From Dermatophilaceae bacterium Sec6.4 (lineage in GTDB: Bacteria > Actinomycetota > Actinomycetes > Actinomycetales > Dermatophilaceae), in NCBI GenBank assembly GCA_039636865.1, contig CP144172.1:2232001-2296000 (forward strand): 64,000 nucleotides of DNA. The letters run 5' to 3'. The translations under genes and the position numbers were made by a program. Shown here one piece after another: positions 26,072-35,000 of the stretch. Numbering within the stretch: the first letter of the stretch is position 1; every line of letters begins with the position of its first letter. The notes below the pieces were generated by a model. That model searched no databases. It saw nothing but the letters and a program-made list of their open reading frames with translations, and was not told where the DNA came from.

Positions 26072-27867
26072 CCTGGCCCCGATCCGGCGCGCACCGGCGA
26101 TACCGGCCCGGCGTCAGAGGCACCGGCGCGCTCATCGGTCTCGCCAGCGCGCTGCTGGCGCTCGGCCCGGCGTTACGCCCGGGCTACCTGCTGTTCTACG
26201 ACATGGTCTTCGTTCCCGGACTGGGTTTCTCAGACCGGACCCTCGGCGTCGACGGGAGCGTGCCCCGGGCGGTGCCCAACGACCTGGTGGTCGCGCTCGC
26301 CTCACACGTCGTACCGGGCTGGGTCGTGCAGAAGGCCCTGCTGATCCTGGTCTTCGTCGGTGTCGGAGCCGGTGTCGGTGCGTTGATGGGCAGCAGGCTC
26401 GGCGCTGCAGCAGCCGCGATGTTCGCGACCTGGAACCCCTACCTGGCCGAGCGTCTGGCCATCGGGCACTGGGGATTTCTGCTCGGGTACGCGTGCCTGC
26501 CATTCCTGGCCACGGCCGCGTCGGCAGTACGACGCGGCGAGCCACGGGGACGCTTCCGGTTGGGTTTGTGGACCGTCGTGGTGGCCCTGACCGGGTCCAC
26601 GGGTGCCGTGCTCGGTCTGCTGCTCGTCCTGGCCGTGCTGACCGTTCCGGTGGCTGGGACGCACAGCCGTGCGCAGGTCCGCCGCGGCCGGGAAACACTG
26701 TGGGTGCTGGCGATCTTCGCGTTGGCGAATGCCGCCTGGTGGTTCCCGTCGATCTTTGTCGGCTCGGTCGGCACCGGCGACAAGGGCGGAGTCGAGGCGT
26801 TCATGGCGCGCGCCGACACCCCGTGGGGGGTCTTCGGATCGTTGATCACCGGCGGCGGTATCTGGAACCGGGCGACCTGGACTCCCGGCCGCTCGTCCGT
26901 GCTGATCAGCGCGACGATGCTGCTCGTGGTGCTGGTCTGCGTCGGATATGCCGCCTGGTGTCGGGCGTGGCGGGCCTCTGCGGCACACGCCGGTCTGTCG
27001 GTTGCAGGCGTCGCCGGCCTGCTCATTGCAGGTGCGGGAGCGATCCCGGGCGGCTCCGCCCTCGTCGATGTCGCGGTCGAGCACGTGCCCGGCGCGGGTT
27101 TGTTGCGTGACTCTCAGAAATTCGTGGCCCTGTGGGTGGTGCTCGTCGCTGTCTGCGCAGGTCTGGGCGCCGAGCGGCTACGGGCGATCGGAGTGGCGTG
27201 GGGAGTGGACCGGGGCAGTGCCCTGGCGGTGGCAGGCACCTCGGCACTGTGGCCCCTGGTACTGCTGACCGGTCTGGCCTGGGGACTCGGTGGACAGTGG
27301 AGCGCGGTGTCCTACCCCGCCTCGTTCGAGTCGATGCGCGCCACGATCTCAGCGCAGCCGCCCGGCGCGGTCGCGATCTTCCCCTGGACGCTGTACCGGC
27401 GGTATGCGTTCGACAATGACCAGGTACTGCTGGACCCGTGGCAGCGATTGTCCGGCCGAAACGTACTCGTCAACGACGATCTGCCGCTGTCGAATCGGGT
27501 GGTGCGCGGCGAGAGCCTGGATGCCGCCCGGATCACCGCTGCACTGGCGGGCAGCGGTGACGTCCGGGCAGCACTGCGGTCCGCGGGTGTCCGATACGCG
27601 CTCGACCAGACCGGTCAGGGCGGTGACCGGGCGACGATGCTGCCAGCGCTGTTGCGTACGGATGTGGTCGCCCGGTCGGGCGATCTGGTGCTGTACGACC
27701 TGGGTTCCGTGCCGCCGTCCGGGCTCCCTCAACATGACCCCGGACCGTGGCGCTACCTCGGTCTCGCGGGTCTCGTTCTTGCACCCACGGTCGTGCTGGT
27801 GGATGAAATGAGACGCCGACGACGCGAGGTTACCGAAGAGTCACCTCGGTCAGCCGACTGTGGTTAA
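26068..27867 (+). CDS. Polytopic membrane protein, GT-C-like
   Basis: 599 residues with about 12 hydrophobic segments. After TM1 there is an extracytoplasmic loop (YDMVFVPGLGFSDRTLG) with acidic residues, then MFATWNPYLAERLAIGHWGF, similar to the N-P-Y block of the AftD-like protein upstream. A conserved-looking stretch GAGLLRDSQKFVALWV precedes the C-terminal soluble part. This suggests a distant GT-C membrane glycosyltransferase. A polytopic protein of similar length accompanies the mycobacterial aftD-region genes (Rv0226c); I infer possible equivalence from length and context only. The start is the GTG at 26068 in a 4-base overlap with the GT4 gene. Confidence 0.65.
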   Translation: MTWPRSGAHRRYRPGVRGTGALIGLASALLALGPALRPGYLLFYDMVFVPGLGFSDRTLGVDGSVPRAVPNDLVVALASHVVPGWVVQKALLILVFVGVGAGVGALMGSRLGAAAAAMFATWNPYLAERLAIGHWGFLLGYACLPFLATAASAVRRGEPRGRFRLGLWTVVVALTGSTGAVLGLLLVLAVLTVPVAGTHSRAQVRRGRETLWVLAIFALANAAWWFPSIFVGSVGTGDKGGVEAFMARADTPWGVFGSLITGGGIWNRATWTPGRSSVLISATMLLVVLVCVGYAAWCRAWRASAAHAGLSVAGVAGLLIAGAGAIPGGSALVDVAVEHVPGAGLLRDSQKFVALWVVLVAVCAGLGAERLRAIGVAWGVDRGSALAVAGTSALWPLVLLTGLAWGLGGQWSAVSYPASFESMRATISAQPPGAVAIFPWTLYRRYAFDNDQVLLDPWQRLSGRNVLVNDDLPLSNRVVRGESLDAARITAALAGSGDVRAALRSAGVRYALDQTGQGGDRATMLPALLRTDVVARSGDLVLYDLGSVPPSGLPQHDPGPWRYLGLAGLVLAPTVVLVDEMRRRRREVTEESPRSADCG

Positions 27868-27919
27868 GATGAGCGAAACAGACCCGCTGCCTGAGCTGCC
27901 AGAAAGAATGTGACACGCG

Positions 27920-28078
27920 ATGGACGAGACCAACAAGAAGCTCGCCTACAACGTCGGCGGCGCCGTGATCGGGGTCCTGCTGGCGCTGATCGCCATCTTC
28001 GCGCTGATCGCCCAGCAGGGTTCGGTCACTCAACCGCAGAAGTTCAACTCGACCATCAGCTACGACAGCTCCAACTGA
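27920..28078 (+). CDS. 52-residue single-pass membrane peptide
   Basis: A small gene in the gap after the polytopic membrane protein: MDETNKKLAYNVGGAVIGVL, a hydrophobic helix to about residue 31, then a polar extracytoplasmic end finishing YDSSN. Codons are strongly GC3-biased as in real genes here, and a terminator follows 20 bases after the stop. Topology and neighbourhood resemble the DUF2613-type small protein encoded beside aftD in mycobacteria (Rv0236A). I infer it may be a small partner of the AftD complex. The ribosome site is poor (AGAAAG about 13 bases upstream), so start confidence is moderate. It closes the five-gene AftD operon. Confidence 0.7.
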   Translation: MDETNKKLAYNVGGAVIGVLLALIAIFALIAQQGSVTQPQKFNSTISYDSSN

Positions 28079-28098
28079 GTCCGTAGCACCCACACGTC

Positions 28099-28139
28099 AG
28101 CCGGTCGGACCTTCGGGTCTGGCCGGTTCTGTGTTTTCT
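28099..28139 (+). terminator. Rho-independent terminator after the AftD operon
   Basis: Stem CCGGTCGGACC (28101-28111), loop TTCG, stem GGTCTGGCCGG (28116-28126) with two G-T wobbles. A T-rich tract ending GTTTTCT follows to 28139. It lies in the 85-base gap between convergent operons. Confidence 0.7.
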
Positions 28140-28163
28140 GGCTCCGGCCAAGTACACCCGGGT

Positions 28164-29456
28164 TCAGCGCCGAACGGGGACCGGTTCTCCCGCGTCGCGA
28201 TCGGCAGCGGGCATACACACCACGGGAGCAGAGGCCACAGCTACTTCGGCGGTCGTTGCCCGTCGCGACTGCACCGGGTGCAGCTCGAGGGTGTGCGGAC
28301 CCAGCGTCGCCGGCTGGTCAGGCCGCGCGCGGCGGCCGAGCACGGACAGCAGAGTGTGTTCCAGACGTTCGGTGGCCGAGGCCCAACTGAAACTTCGTGC
28401 ATGGTCGCGGGCGGCTGCCCCGAGCTGGCCGCGCAGCTCCTCGTCCTGCAGCAGCAGCCGGACCTGGGCGCGCATGTCTGCATAATCGCGGGCCAGCAGC
28501 CCGGTCAGTCCGTGCAGGATGGATTCGCTGGGGCCGCCGGCGTCTGCGAAGGCGACGCTCGGCGTTGCGTGCAGCCCGGCCTCGACGATGATCAGGCCCC
28601 AGCCCTCTTTGTGAGAAGGCACGAGCATCAACCACGACGCCGCGAGGAGGGTGTGCTTCTGCGATTCCTGGACGAACCCGTGCAGGCGCACCCGGTCGCT
28701 GACTCCTCGGTCGGCGGCGTGCTGGCGCAACTGCGGCTCCCAGTAACCGGTGCCGACGATATCGAGGGTGAGCGTGGGTAGTACCGAGGCGAGGTCGGCG
28801 AGCAGGTCGATACCGAGCTCGACCTGTTTGTGCGGCACGAGACGGCCCAGCACCACCAGCGACGGGTTGGCCGTCCTGGGTACGTCACCGTAGGACGCGA
28901 GATCGGCCGGGTGGTCGTTACCGGAGTAGACGAGGTCGATCCGTCCCGGGTCAACACCCAGCGACGCCAACTCCGACCGGGTCGCCTGGGACACCGTGAC
29001 GTACCGGCACTTGCGATAGACCCGCGGAGCGAGCCTGCTCTCCGCGAACCAGCCGACTGCGGCGAGGTACCTGGGGAACAACGACGTCCACTGGTCACGA
29101 TGTACGTGATGGGTGATGTTCACGACGGGAATCCGGGCCAGCAGCGGCGACCAGAACGGCACGCCGTTCTGTACGTCCAGCACCACATCGAACTTCGACC
29201 GGTTCCGGGCGGCGTACAGCAGGCCACGCAGGTAGCAGGTGAATCGTCCGCCACGGCGGACGACGTCCACCTGACCGTGAGCAGTGGACGAGGCGGCACC
29301 CTTGAACCGGCTGGTGAAGATGGTCACGGTGTGACCGCGCTCGGTAAGGATCTGCGCAGTGCGCTCGGTAAATGTTTCGGCGCCGCCGGCCTCCGGGTTC
29401 TCGCGGTCGCGCCAGGACAGGTAGAGGACACGCATGGGTGTCTCGACGTCGAACAT
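28164..29456 (-). CDS. GT4 family glycosyltransferase
   Basis: 430 residues. N-terminal RVLYLSWRDRENPEAGGAET has the glycine-rich acceptor loop of GT4 enzymes. The C-terminal half has SLVVLGRLVPHKQVELGIDL, and the donor motif reads KEGWGLIIVEAGLHATPSV (E-x7-E). A cytoplasmic enzyme using an NDP-sugar. ATG at 29456 is taken as start; ATG at 29435 (MRVLYLSW) is a close alternative. It is the only gene on the minus strand between the two AftD operons and is divergent from the methyltransferase pair. A GT4 gene also accompanies the mycobacterial aftD region, which supports a role in the same glycan. Confidence 0.86.
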   Translation of the reverse strand: MFDVETPMRVLYLSWRDRENPEAGGAETFTERTAQILTERGHTVTIFTSRFKGAASSTAHGQVDVVRRGGRFTCYLRGLLYAARNRSKFDVVLDVQNGVPFWSPLLARIPVVNITHHVHRDQWTSLFPRYLAAVGWFAESRLAPRVYRKCRYVTVSQATRSELASLGVDPGRIDLVYSGNDHPADLASYGDVPRTANPSLVVLGRLVPHKQVELGIDLLADLASVLPTLTLDIVGTGYWEPQLRQHAADRGVSDRVRLHGFVQESQKHTLLAASWLMLVPSHKEGWGLIIVEAGLHATPSVAFADAGGPSESILHGLTGLLARDYADMRAQVRLLLQDEELRGQLGAAARDHARSFSWASATERLEHTLLSVLGRRARPDQPATLGPHTLELHPVQSRRATTAEVAVASAPVVCMPAADRDAGEPVPVRR

Positions 29457-29599
29457 GCTGCGCGCTACCTCTTTCTCGTTGGCCGATACTGGTGCTGCCC
29501 ATGCCCGCGGCATCCGCCGACAAACCAGTGGTCAACGCGCCGACGGCTAGGGTAACCCGAAGTTACTGCAAAGTAGAGAGACGAAGGGGACGCGTCGAA

Positions 29600-30538
29600 A
29601 TGGACTCCGGCAATGTCGTCCCACTCGGCAGTACCGATGACGTCGATGAGGCCGCCGAAGCCCGCGCCCGCTGTGAGATCTGTACCGGGCGGTGTGACTT
29701 CTACGAGCTGCGCGGTGGCGGTTCTTTGCAACGCTGTCGGGAGTGCGGTCACCTCACCCGTGACCTCGCCCTCGCTCCGGCCGGACATCGAGACCTGGCC
29801 TACGGCGGCGAACCGACCTTGGACCGACTCAGACTGGGTCTGACCTACCGCTCGATGGTGCGAGCCGGCCGCGGCGCTCCGCCGGCATCGGTGTTCGAGG
29901 TGGGATACGGCGCCGGATCGATGCTGCGACGGTTTCACGACGGGGGATCCACCATTTCCGGCGCGGACCCGGACCAGCTCGGTGTCCATGTCGACGCCCA
30001 GGTCCTGCGGCATGGTCAGCTGTTCCACGGCGGCGTCGAGGACATCCCGCTCCAGGGCCGCGACGGAGTCGACCTGGTCTACGGAATCCACGTACTCGAG
30101 CACGTCGTCGACCCGATGCAGACGCTGCGCGTTGCCTTCGATCTGCTCACTCCCGGTGGCACGGCGCAGTTCCTGACACCGGCGGGTGACAGCGACGGCG
30201 TGCGGCTCTACGGATCGGCATGGTGGATGCTGGAAGATCCCACCCATGTCAGATTCTTCACGTCCGCCAGTCTGCACGCAGCGGCGCGGGCCGCGGGTTT
30301 CGTTGATGTGCAGGTGCGTCGGCCGATCCTGGACAGCATGGTGACCGATGTCGGGAGCCTCGCCCGACGAATGAGCCCGGCGCAGCGACCACGGGGAGTC
30401 CTGGCCTCGAGGAAAGTCATCGCCGTCGGTGTGGCCAGCGCGCCGTTGGTGCTCGCCGGCAGAGCTGCGCGAGCCTCGCTACGACCCACCCTGCACGTCA
30501 TCGCGCGTCGTCCACGCACCGCTCGGGTGCCGTCGTGA
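29600..30538 (+). CDS. SAM-dependent methyltransferase with N-terminal zinc-ribbon-like domain
   Basis: 312 residues. Near residues 25-52 two cysteine pairs (CEICTGRC and CRECGH) form a probable zinc site of the type seen in sugar C- and O-methyltransferases. The SAM motif is FEVGYGAGSMLRRF (about 95-108), followed by GADPDQ. The block VYGIHVLEHVVDPMQTL matches the typical methyltransf-11/23 HVLEH element. The C-terminal quarter is basic and partly hydrophobic and could touch the membrane. ATG at 29600 has AAGGGGA 9 bases upstream. It is in a 4-base overlap with the next methyltransferase. Probably methylates a sugar of the glycan or a polyprenyl-linked intermediate. Confidence 0.82.
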   Translation: MDSGNVVPLGSTDDVDEAAEARARCEICTGRCDFYELRGGGSLQRCRECGHLTRDLALAPAGHRDLAYGGEPTLDRLRLGLTYRSMVRAGRGAPPASVFEVGYGAGSMLRRFHDGGSTISGADPDQLGVHVDAQVLRHGQLFHGGVEDIPLQGRDGVDLVYGIHVLEHVVDPMQTLRVAFDLLTPGGTAQFLTPAGDSDGVRLYGSAWWMLEDPTHVRFFTSASLHAAARAAGFVDVQVRRPILDSMVTDVGSLARRMSPAQRPRGVLASRKVIAVGVASAPLVLAGRAARASLRPTLHVIARRPRTARVPS

Positions 30539-31251
30539 GCCCGGCGCGTCGCGGCATCCGTCGCTCGGCGAATCTGTTCCGTGCGTTCCGGCTGGAACAG
30601 AGTCGGCCCGAAGTGTTCTACGGGGCATTGGCTGCCGACTCCGTCGACCTGGTCAGCGAATGGACCGATCTGCACGGCGCGACCGTGTTGGACGTGGGAG
30701 CCGGACCCGCCGAGTTCGCCAGGGCGTTCCGCGCTGCCGGATCTCACTACGTGCCCATCGACCACGACGGCTCGGTCGCCTCGATCCGTGACGGCGGTCT
30801 GGTCGCCACCGCGGCAGCCCTGCCGATCGCCGACCGGTGCGTCGATGTCGTGTTCAGCAGCAACCTGTGGGAGCACGTGGCCGACCCCGAGCCGGTCGCG
30901 GACGAGCTCGTCCGGGTGCTGCGACCGGGCGGTCTGCTTTTCCTGTCCTACACGAACTGGCTCTCACCGTGGGGCGGGCACGAGACATCTCCATGGCACT
31001 GGCTGGGTGGCGAGCGGGCGGTACGCCGCTACACCCGACGTCACGGGCACCGACCGAAGAATGTCGTGGACGAATCGCTTTACCGCATCAGTGTGGCCCG
31101 CGGGCTGCGTTGGGCTAACGCTCAACCTGAGGTCGAGGTGCTCGTCGCGCGTCCGCGGTATCTTCCCGACGCGGCGCGCCACCTGCTGCGGGTGCCGGGG
31201 CTGCGCGAGATCCTGACCTGGAACCTGCTGCTGGTGCTGCGCCGACGATGA
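30535..31251 (+). CDS. Class I SAM-dependent methyltransferase
   Basis: 238 residues. SAM-binding motif VLDVGAGPAEFARAF (about residues 50-64), acidic VPIDHDG at the end of strand 2, and SSNLWEHVADPEPVADEL as the conserved post-motif block. The C-terminal SYTNWLSPWGGHE is shared by actinobacterial methyltransferases encoded beside aftD; Rv0224c of M. tuberculosis is the equivalent position as I recall it. GTG start overlaps the previous gene, and its stop overlaps the aftD ATG, so it is coupled to both. Its substrate is unknown. Two tandem methyltransferases plus the one at 17.6 kb suggest a heavily methylated polymer or lipid carrier. Confidence 0.82.
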   Translation: MSPARRGIRRSANLFRAFRLEQSRPEVFYGALAADSVDLVSEWTDLHGATVLDVGAGPAEFARAFRAAGSHYVPIDHDGSVASIRDGGLVATAAALPIADRCVDVVFSSNLWEHVADPEPVADELVRVLRPGGLLFLSYTNWLSPWGGHETSPWHWLGGERAVRRYTRRHGHRPKNVVDESLYRISVARGLRWANAQPEVEVLVARPRYLPDAARHLLRVPGLREILTWNLLLVLRRR

Positions 31252-34200
31252 CGGCGCCGACCGCTCCATCGCCGCCTGCATCCTCAGGACCCGCGCAGGG
31301 GCCGGCCTCTCGATCGGCTCCCGACCGCGCTGTGGCGACCTACTGGTTGGCGGTTCTCGCGATGGCGCTGGTGCCGTGGTTGATCGCTCCCGGCCGAGTG
31401 CAACCGGACACCAAGGTCGACCTGACGATCTCGCCGTGGTCCTATCTGGCGCGATCGGTGGACGCGTGGAACGGCCATGCCGGTCTCGGCGAACTGCAGA
31501 ACCAGGCCTACGGGTATCTGTTCCCGATGGGACCGGTCTTCGGGATCGCGCACTCGGCGGGTGTGCCACCGTGGGCTGCGCAACGCATCTGGTGGACGAT
31601 CCTGGTGGTGGTCGCCTTTTGCGGGGCGGTCCAGCTGATGCAGGTCCTGCGGGTGGGTGGACCGGGCGTCATCCTGATTGCCGGCGCCGCGTACGCCCTC
31701 AGTCCGCGAATCCTGACATTACTGGCGGAGAACTCCAGCGAGGCGTGGCCGATGGCAGTAGCGCCATGGTTGGTGGTCGTCGCGCATCGACTGCTGCAGC
31801 CCGATCTGCAACGTCGTGAGTTGCTGCGCACTCTGGCGCTCAGTGGGTTGCTCACCGCAGCGCTCGGAGGGGTGAATGCAGCCGCGTCGGGGCTGATGCT
31901 GGTGCTACCCGGTCTGTACCTGGTGACCCATCGCCTGGGACGTCGGCGGTTGGGGCCGTGGCTGCTTGCCGTCCTGCTCGGCGCGTCGTGGTGGCTGCTA
32001 CCGCTGCTGATACTGGGTGGTTACGCCTACCCGTTCCTGGATTTCATCGAGACGGCCTCGATGACCACAGCCGTGACCTCGGTGCCCAACGTGCTGCGCG
32101 GTGACTCCGACTGGATCGCCTACATCCTGGACTCCGCTGGACATCCCGTGTGGCAGTCCGGGTGGACCAGCGCCCAGTCGACCATCTCGATCCTGGCGAC
32201 CACTGCGGTGGCGGGCCTCGGACTGGTCGGCCTGTCGCGGATACGGGGACATCTCCGCCGGTCCGCACTGGCGAGTGTGCTGGTCGGTGTGCTGTTCATG
32301 ACGATCGGCCACCGGGGCATCGTGGGCAGCCCGATCGCCGCGGAGGTCCGGGCCCTGCTGGACGGCCCGTTGGCTCCATTGCGCAATGTGCACAAGGCGG
32401 ACGCGTTGATCCGGCTACCGGTCGTGCTGGGCCTTGCGGTACTGCTGGAGGGGTTGCGTCGTTCCGTTGCAGTGCGCAACCGGCTGCTTGGCATGTCGGT
32501 GGCGCTCCTCGTCGTCGCGGCGATGACCCCGCTGTGGCAGGGCCGGGTCGGCGACTCGGGCAGCTACCGCGCCGTACCGGCGTCCTGGCCCGCGATGGCA
32601 CACCGGCTGGACCGGGAGGCGGCCACAGCGGGTGGCAGCACGCTGCTGTGGCCCGATGCGCGCACGGCGACCTACGACTGGGGGACCACCGGCGACGACC
32701 CGATGAGCGCCCTGACCCGGTCGCCGGTCGTCTTCCGGGCGGCTGCGCCGCTGGGCGACCCGTCGGCCACCAGGATGCTCGATACTGCCGACCAACTTGC
32801 TGCATCGGGCCAGGTGCAGCCGGGCCTCGCGCCCGGACTGGCCCGGATGGGTATCGCCCGGATCGTCGTGCGGCATTCGATCGCGGCGGCGGTCCAAGCC
32901 CAACCGTGGCGTGCGGTGGAGCGCACCTTGTCCAGCTCTCCCGGTTTCAGCTACGTCGGCTCGACGGGCAGCGGCAGCAATCTGCTGACCCTGTGGTCGG
33001 TCAAGGGTTCGGCCACCGCAGCTGCCTACGCGCGAGACGCGGCAGTGACGGTCGCGGGCGGGCCCGAGTCGGTCTTCGACCTCGCGACCGTCGGTGCGCT
33101 CGGTCCGCACGACTGGATGAAGGTGGTCGCCGGCGGCGCCGTGCCGGGCGACCCACCGCCGCGCATCATTACCGACAGCCTCAGGTGGCGCACGCTCAAC
33201 AGCGGGGTCCCGACCGCCGACGGCTACAGCCCGACGCTGCCCGCCGCGGACAACGCACCGGACCGGGTCGGCGGCAAGGACCTGCCGCCTGCCGGTGGTG
33301 TCGCGACCCAACCCGTGCGCTCCCTGATCGGCATGACGTCGTGGTCTGCCTCGTCCTCGGGAGGCGATCCGTTCGCGCGGGTCTACGCCGGCCCGGGCGC
33401 CGGTATCGCGGCGGCTTTCGACGGCGATCCTGCGACCGCGTGGCGCACCGGAGACGGACAACCGCATGCCGAGCTGTCGTTCACGCCGACCCCCGCGACC
33501 GCGATTCGCGAGGTCGACGTCACTCTTGCGGCAGGCGCAGGTCTGGACCGGGTCGGGAAGCTACGGTTGTCTGTCGGCGGGGTCACCGGCCCGTCCGTCC
33601 AGGTCGCCTTCGGCCAACAGCGCGTGAGACTGACGTTGCCGCGCGCTGCGATTGGGCCGGTGCGGATCGATCTGGACGTTGCCGGCACTCCGACCGGTCC
33701 GGTGATGGGCATCACCGATGTACGCATCGCGGGGCATCGACTGGGCAGCGTGATCAGCCTTCCCGGCATCATCGACCCGAGCGCCACCTCCGTGTTGGTG
33801 CGCCGCGACCCCCGTGAGCACAGCTCTGACCCGACTCAGGGCGAGGACCCTTCCACGCTGACCCGACGACTGCGCTTCGCACGCAACGGTCAGGTCGTAC
33901 CGACCGTCTGGTTGCGGACGTCGTCGGCAGGCGCAGTGAATTCAGCAGGCGCAGCGGGTACAGCGGATGGGCGCTGCGGAGCTGCCGGCACGTTGCACAT
34001 CGGTAGCGAGTCGATCCCGTTGCGGTTCGCCGCGACCGCAGTTACCACCGAGCCCGCTGCGAGCCGCGCACAGACGACGATCGGCGCACTGCGCAAAGCC
34101 GAGGCGTGCACCGGTCGGGTCCCGGTGCAGGCAGGCCGTCAGGAGGTATCGGTAGCCGCGACGAAGAGCCTCCGGGCCGAACTGGTGTACCTGCACTCGT

Positions 34201-35000
34201 GGCCGGTACCGGGGAACGGTGCCTCCCACGGCGCTGTGATCGTCGTGCAGCGACCAGACGCGGCGCAGATCCCCGCCCGTACCTTCGGTGATGTCCGCGG
34301 TGGTGGTGGCGAGCTGCGGATCGGCGCCGGTCCGGCGCGGGTCGCCGCGTTGACCCAGGGGTTCAACAAGGGCTGGCACGGCACGGTCGGGGGTCGGGAC
34401 GTGGCTGCGGTGCGGGTCGACGGTTGGCGTCAGGGCTTCCTGGTGCCCGCCGGCCCGGCGGCCGTGGTGCGGGTGCAGTTCGGGCCCACCTGGTGGCAAC
34501 GTGCCGGACTACTCACGGGGGCAGGTGCGGTGCTGCTGCTCGCACTGTTGTTCCTGAGCTGTTCGCGCATCCGGACCGCCCGGGATGCAGGCGACGGCGC
34601 GCCGGCCGCTGCCCTGATGCAGAGCATGCAGATGCAGAGCAGGCGGGCGCCGACCGTCGGTGCCACGGCCGTGCGGGCCACGACACTCACGTGGATCCTG
34701 CCGCTTGTCGTCGGTACTGCCGTGAGCGGCGTATCCGGGTTCGTCGTCGGTGCCCTGATGCTGCTGCTGCCCCAGCGACTGATCGGGTGGGGGATCGGTG
34801 TGTCCATGGTGCTGTCGGGTGTGTTCCTCGCCGGGTTCGGCGTCGTCGACGAGTTGTCGGTCGGCGCGGTGCTCGGTCAGGCGGCCGGGACCATCACGGT
34901 ATGTCTGCTGGCGCGGCGTTTCGGGTCCACCGATGCGCCAGGGTCAGAGCCGGACGCTCCAGCAGCGTCACCGATACCCGGGTCACCATCACCGAGATGA
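31248..35000 (+). CDS. aftD: AftD-type alpha-(1->3)-arabinofuranosyltransferase (DUF3367), paralogue 2
   Basis: 1250 residues. The region VQPDTKVDLTISPWSYLARS followed by QNQAYGYLFPMG (about residues 45-90) closely matches the N-terminal GT-C loop of mycobacterial AftD as I remember it, so this is the better AftD candidate of the two here. About 11 TM helices reach residue 430. A discoidin-like carbohydrate-binding module (about 697-837, AAAFDGDPATAWRTG) and more periplasmic beta domains follow, then TM helices near 1083-1103 and 1145-1220. The role would be branching arabinan on a PI- or wall-anchored polymer from decaprenyl-phosphate-arabinose. Its last 107 bases overlap the end of the opposing acyltransferase gene. 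Confidence 0.85.
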   Translation: MTAPTAPSPPASSGPAQGPASRSAPDRAVATYWLAVLAMALVPWLIAPGRVQPDTKVDLTISPWSYLARSVDAWNGHAGLGELQNQAYGYLFPMGPVFGIAHSAGVPPWAAQRIWWTILVVVAFCGAVQLMQVLRVGGPGVILIAGAAYALSPRILTLLAENSSEAWPMAVAPWLVVVAHRLLQPDLQRRELLRTLALSGLLTAALGGVNAAASGLMLVLPGLYLVTHRLGRRRLGPWLLAVLLGASWWLLPLLILGGYAYPFLDFIETASMTTAVTSVPNVLRGDSDWIAYILDSAGHPVWQSGWTSAQSTISILATTAVAGLGLVGLSRIRGHLRRSALASVLVGVLFMTIGHRGIVGSPIAAEVRALLDGPLAPLRNVHKADALIRLPVVLGLAVLLEGLRRSVAVRNRLLGMSVALLVVAAMTPLWQGRVGDSGSYRAVPASWPAMAHRLDREAATAGGSTLLWPDARTATYDWGTTGDDPMSALTRSPVVFRAAAPLGDPSATRMLDTADQLAASGQVQPGLAPGLARMGIARIVVRHSIAAAVQAQPWRAVERTLSSSPGFSYVGSTGSGSNLLTLWSVKGSATAAAYARDAAVTVAGGPESVFDLATVGALGPHDWMKVVAGGAVPGDPPPRIITDSLRWRTLNSGVPTADGYSPTLPAADNAPDRVGGKDLPPAGGVATQPVRSLIGMTSWSASSSGGDPFARVYAGPGAGIAAAFDGDPATAWRTGDGQPHAELSFTPTPATAIREVDVTLAAGAGLDRVGKLRLSVGGVTGPSVQVAFGQQRVRLTLPRAAIGPVRIDLDVAGTPTGPVMGITDVRIAGHRLGSVISLPGIIDPSATSVLVRRDPREHSSDPTQGEDPSTLTRRLRFARNGQVVPTVWLRTSSAGAVNSAGAAGTADGRCGAAGTLHIGSESIPLRFAATAVTTEPAASRAQTTIGALRKAEACTGRVPVQAGRQEVSVAATKSLRAELVYLHSWPVPGNGASHGAVIVVQRPDAAQIPARTFGDVRGGGGELRIGAGPARVAALTQGFNKGWHGTVGGRDVAAVRVDGWRQGFLVPAGPAAVVRVQFGPTWWQRAGLLTGAGAVLLLALLFLSCSRIRTARDAGDGAPAAALMQSMQMQSRRAPTVGATAVRATTLTWILPLVVGTAVSGVSGFVVGALMLLLPQRLIGWGIGVSMVLSGVFLAGFGVVDELSVGAVLGQAAGTITVCLLARRFGSTDAPGSEPDAPAASPIPGSPSPR

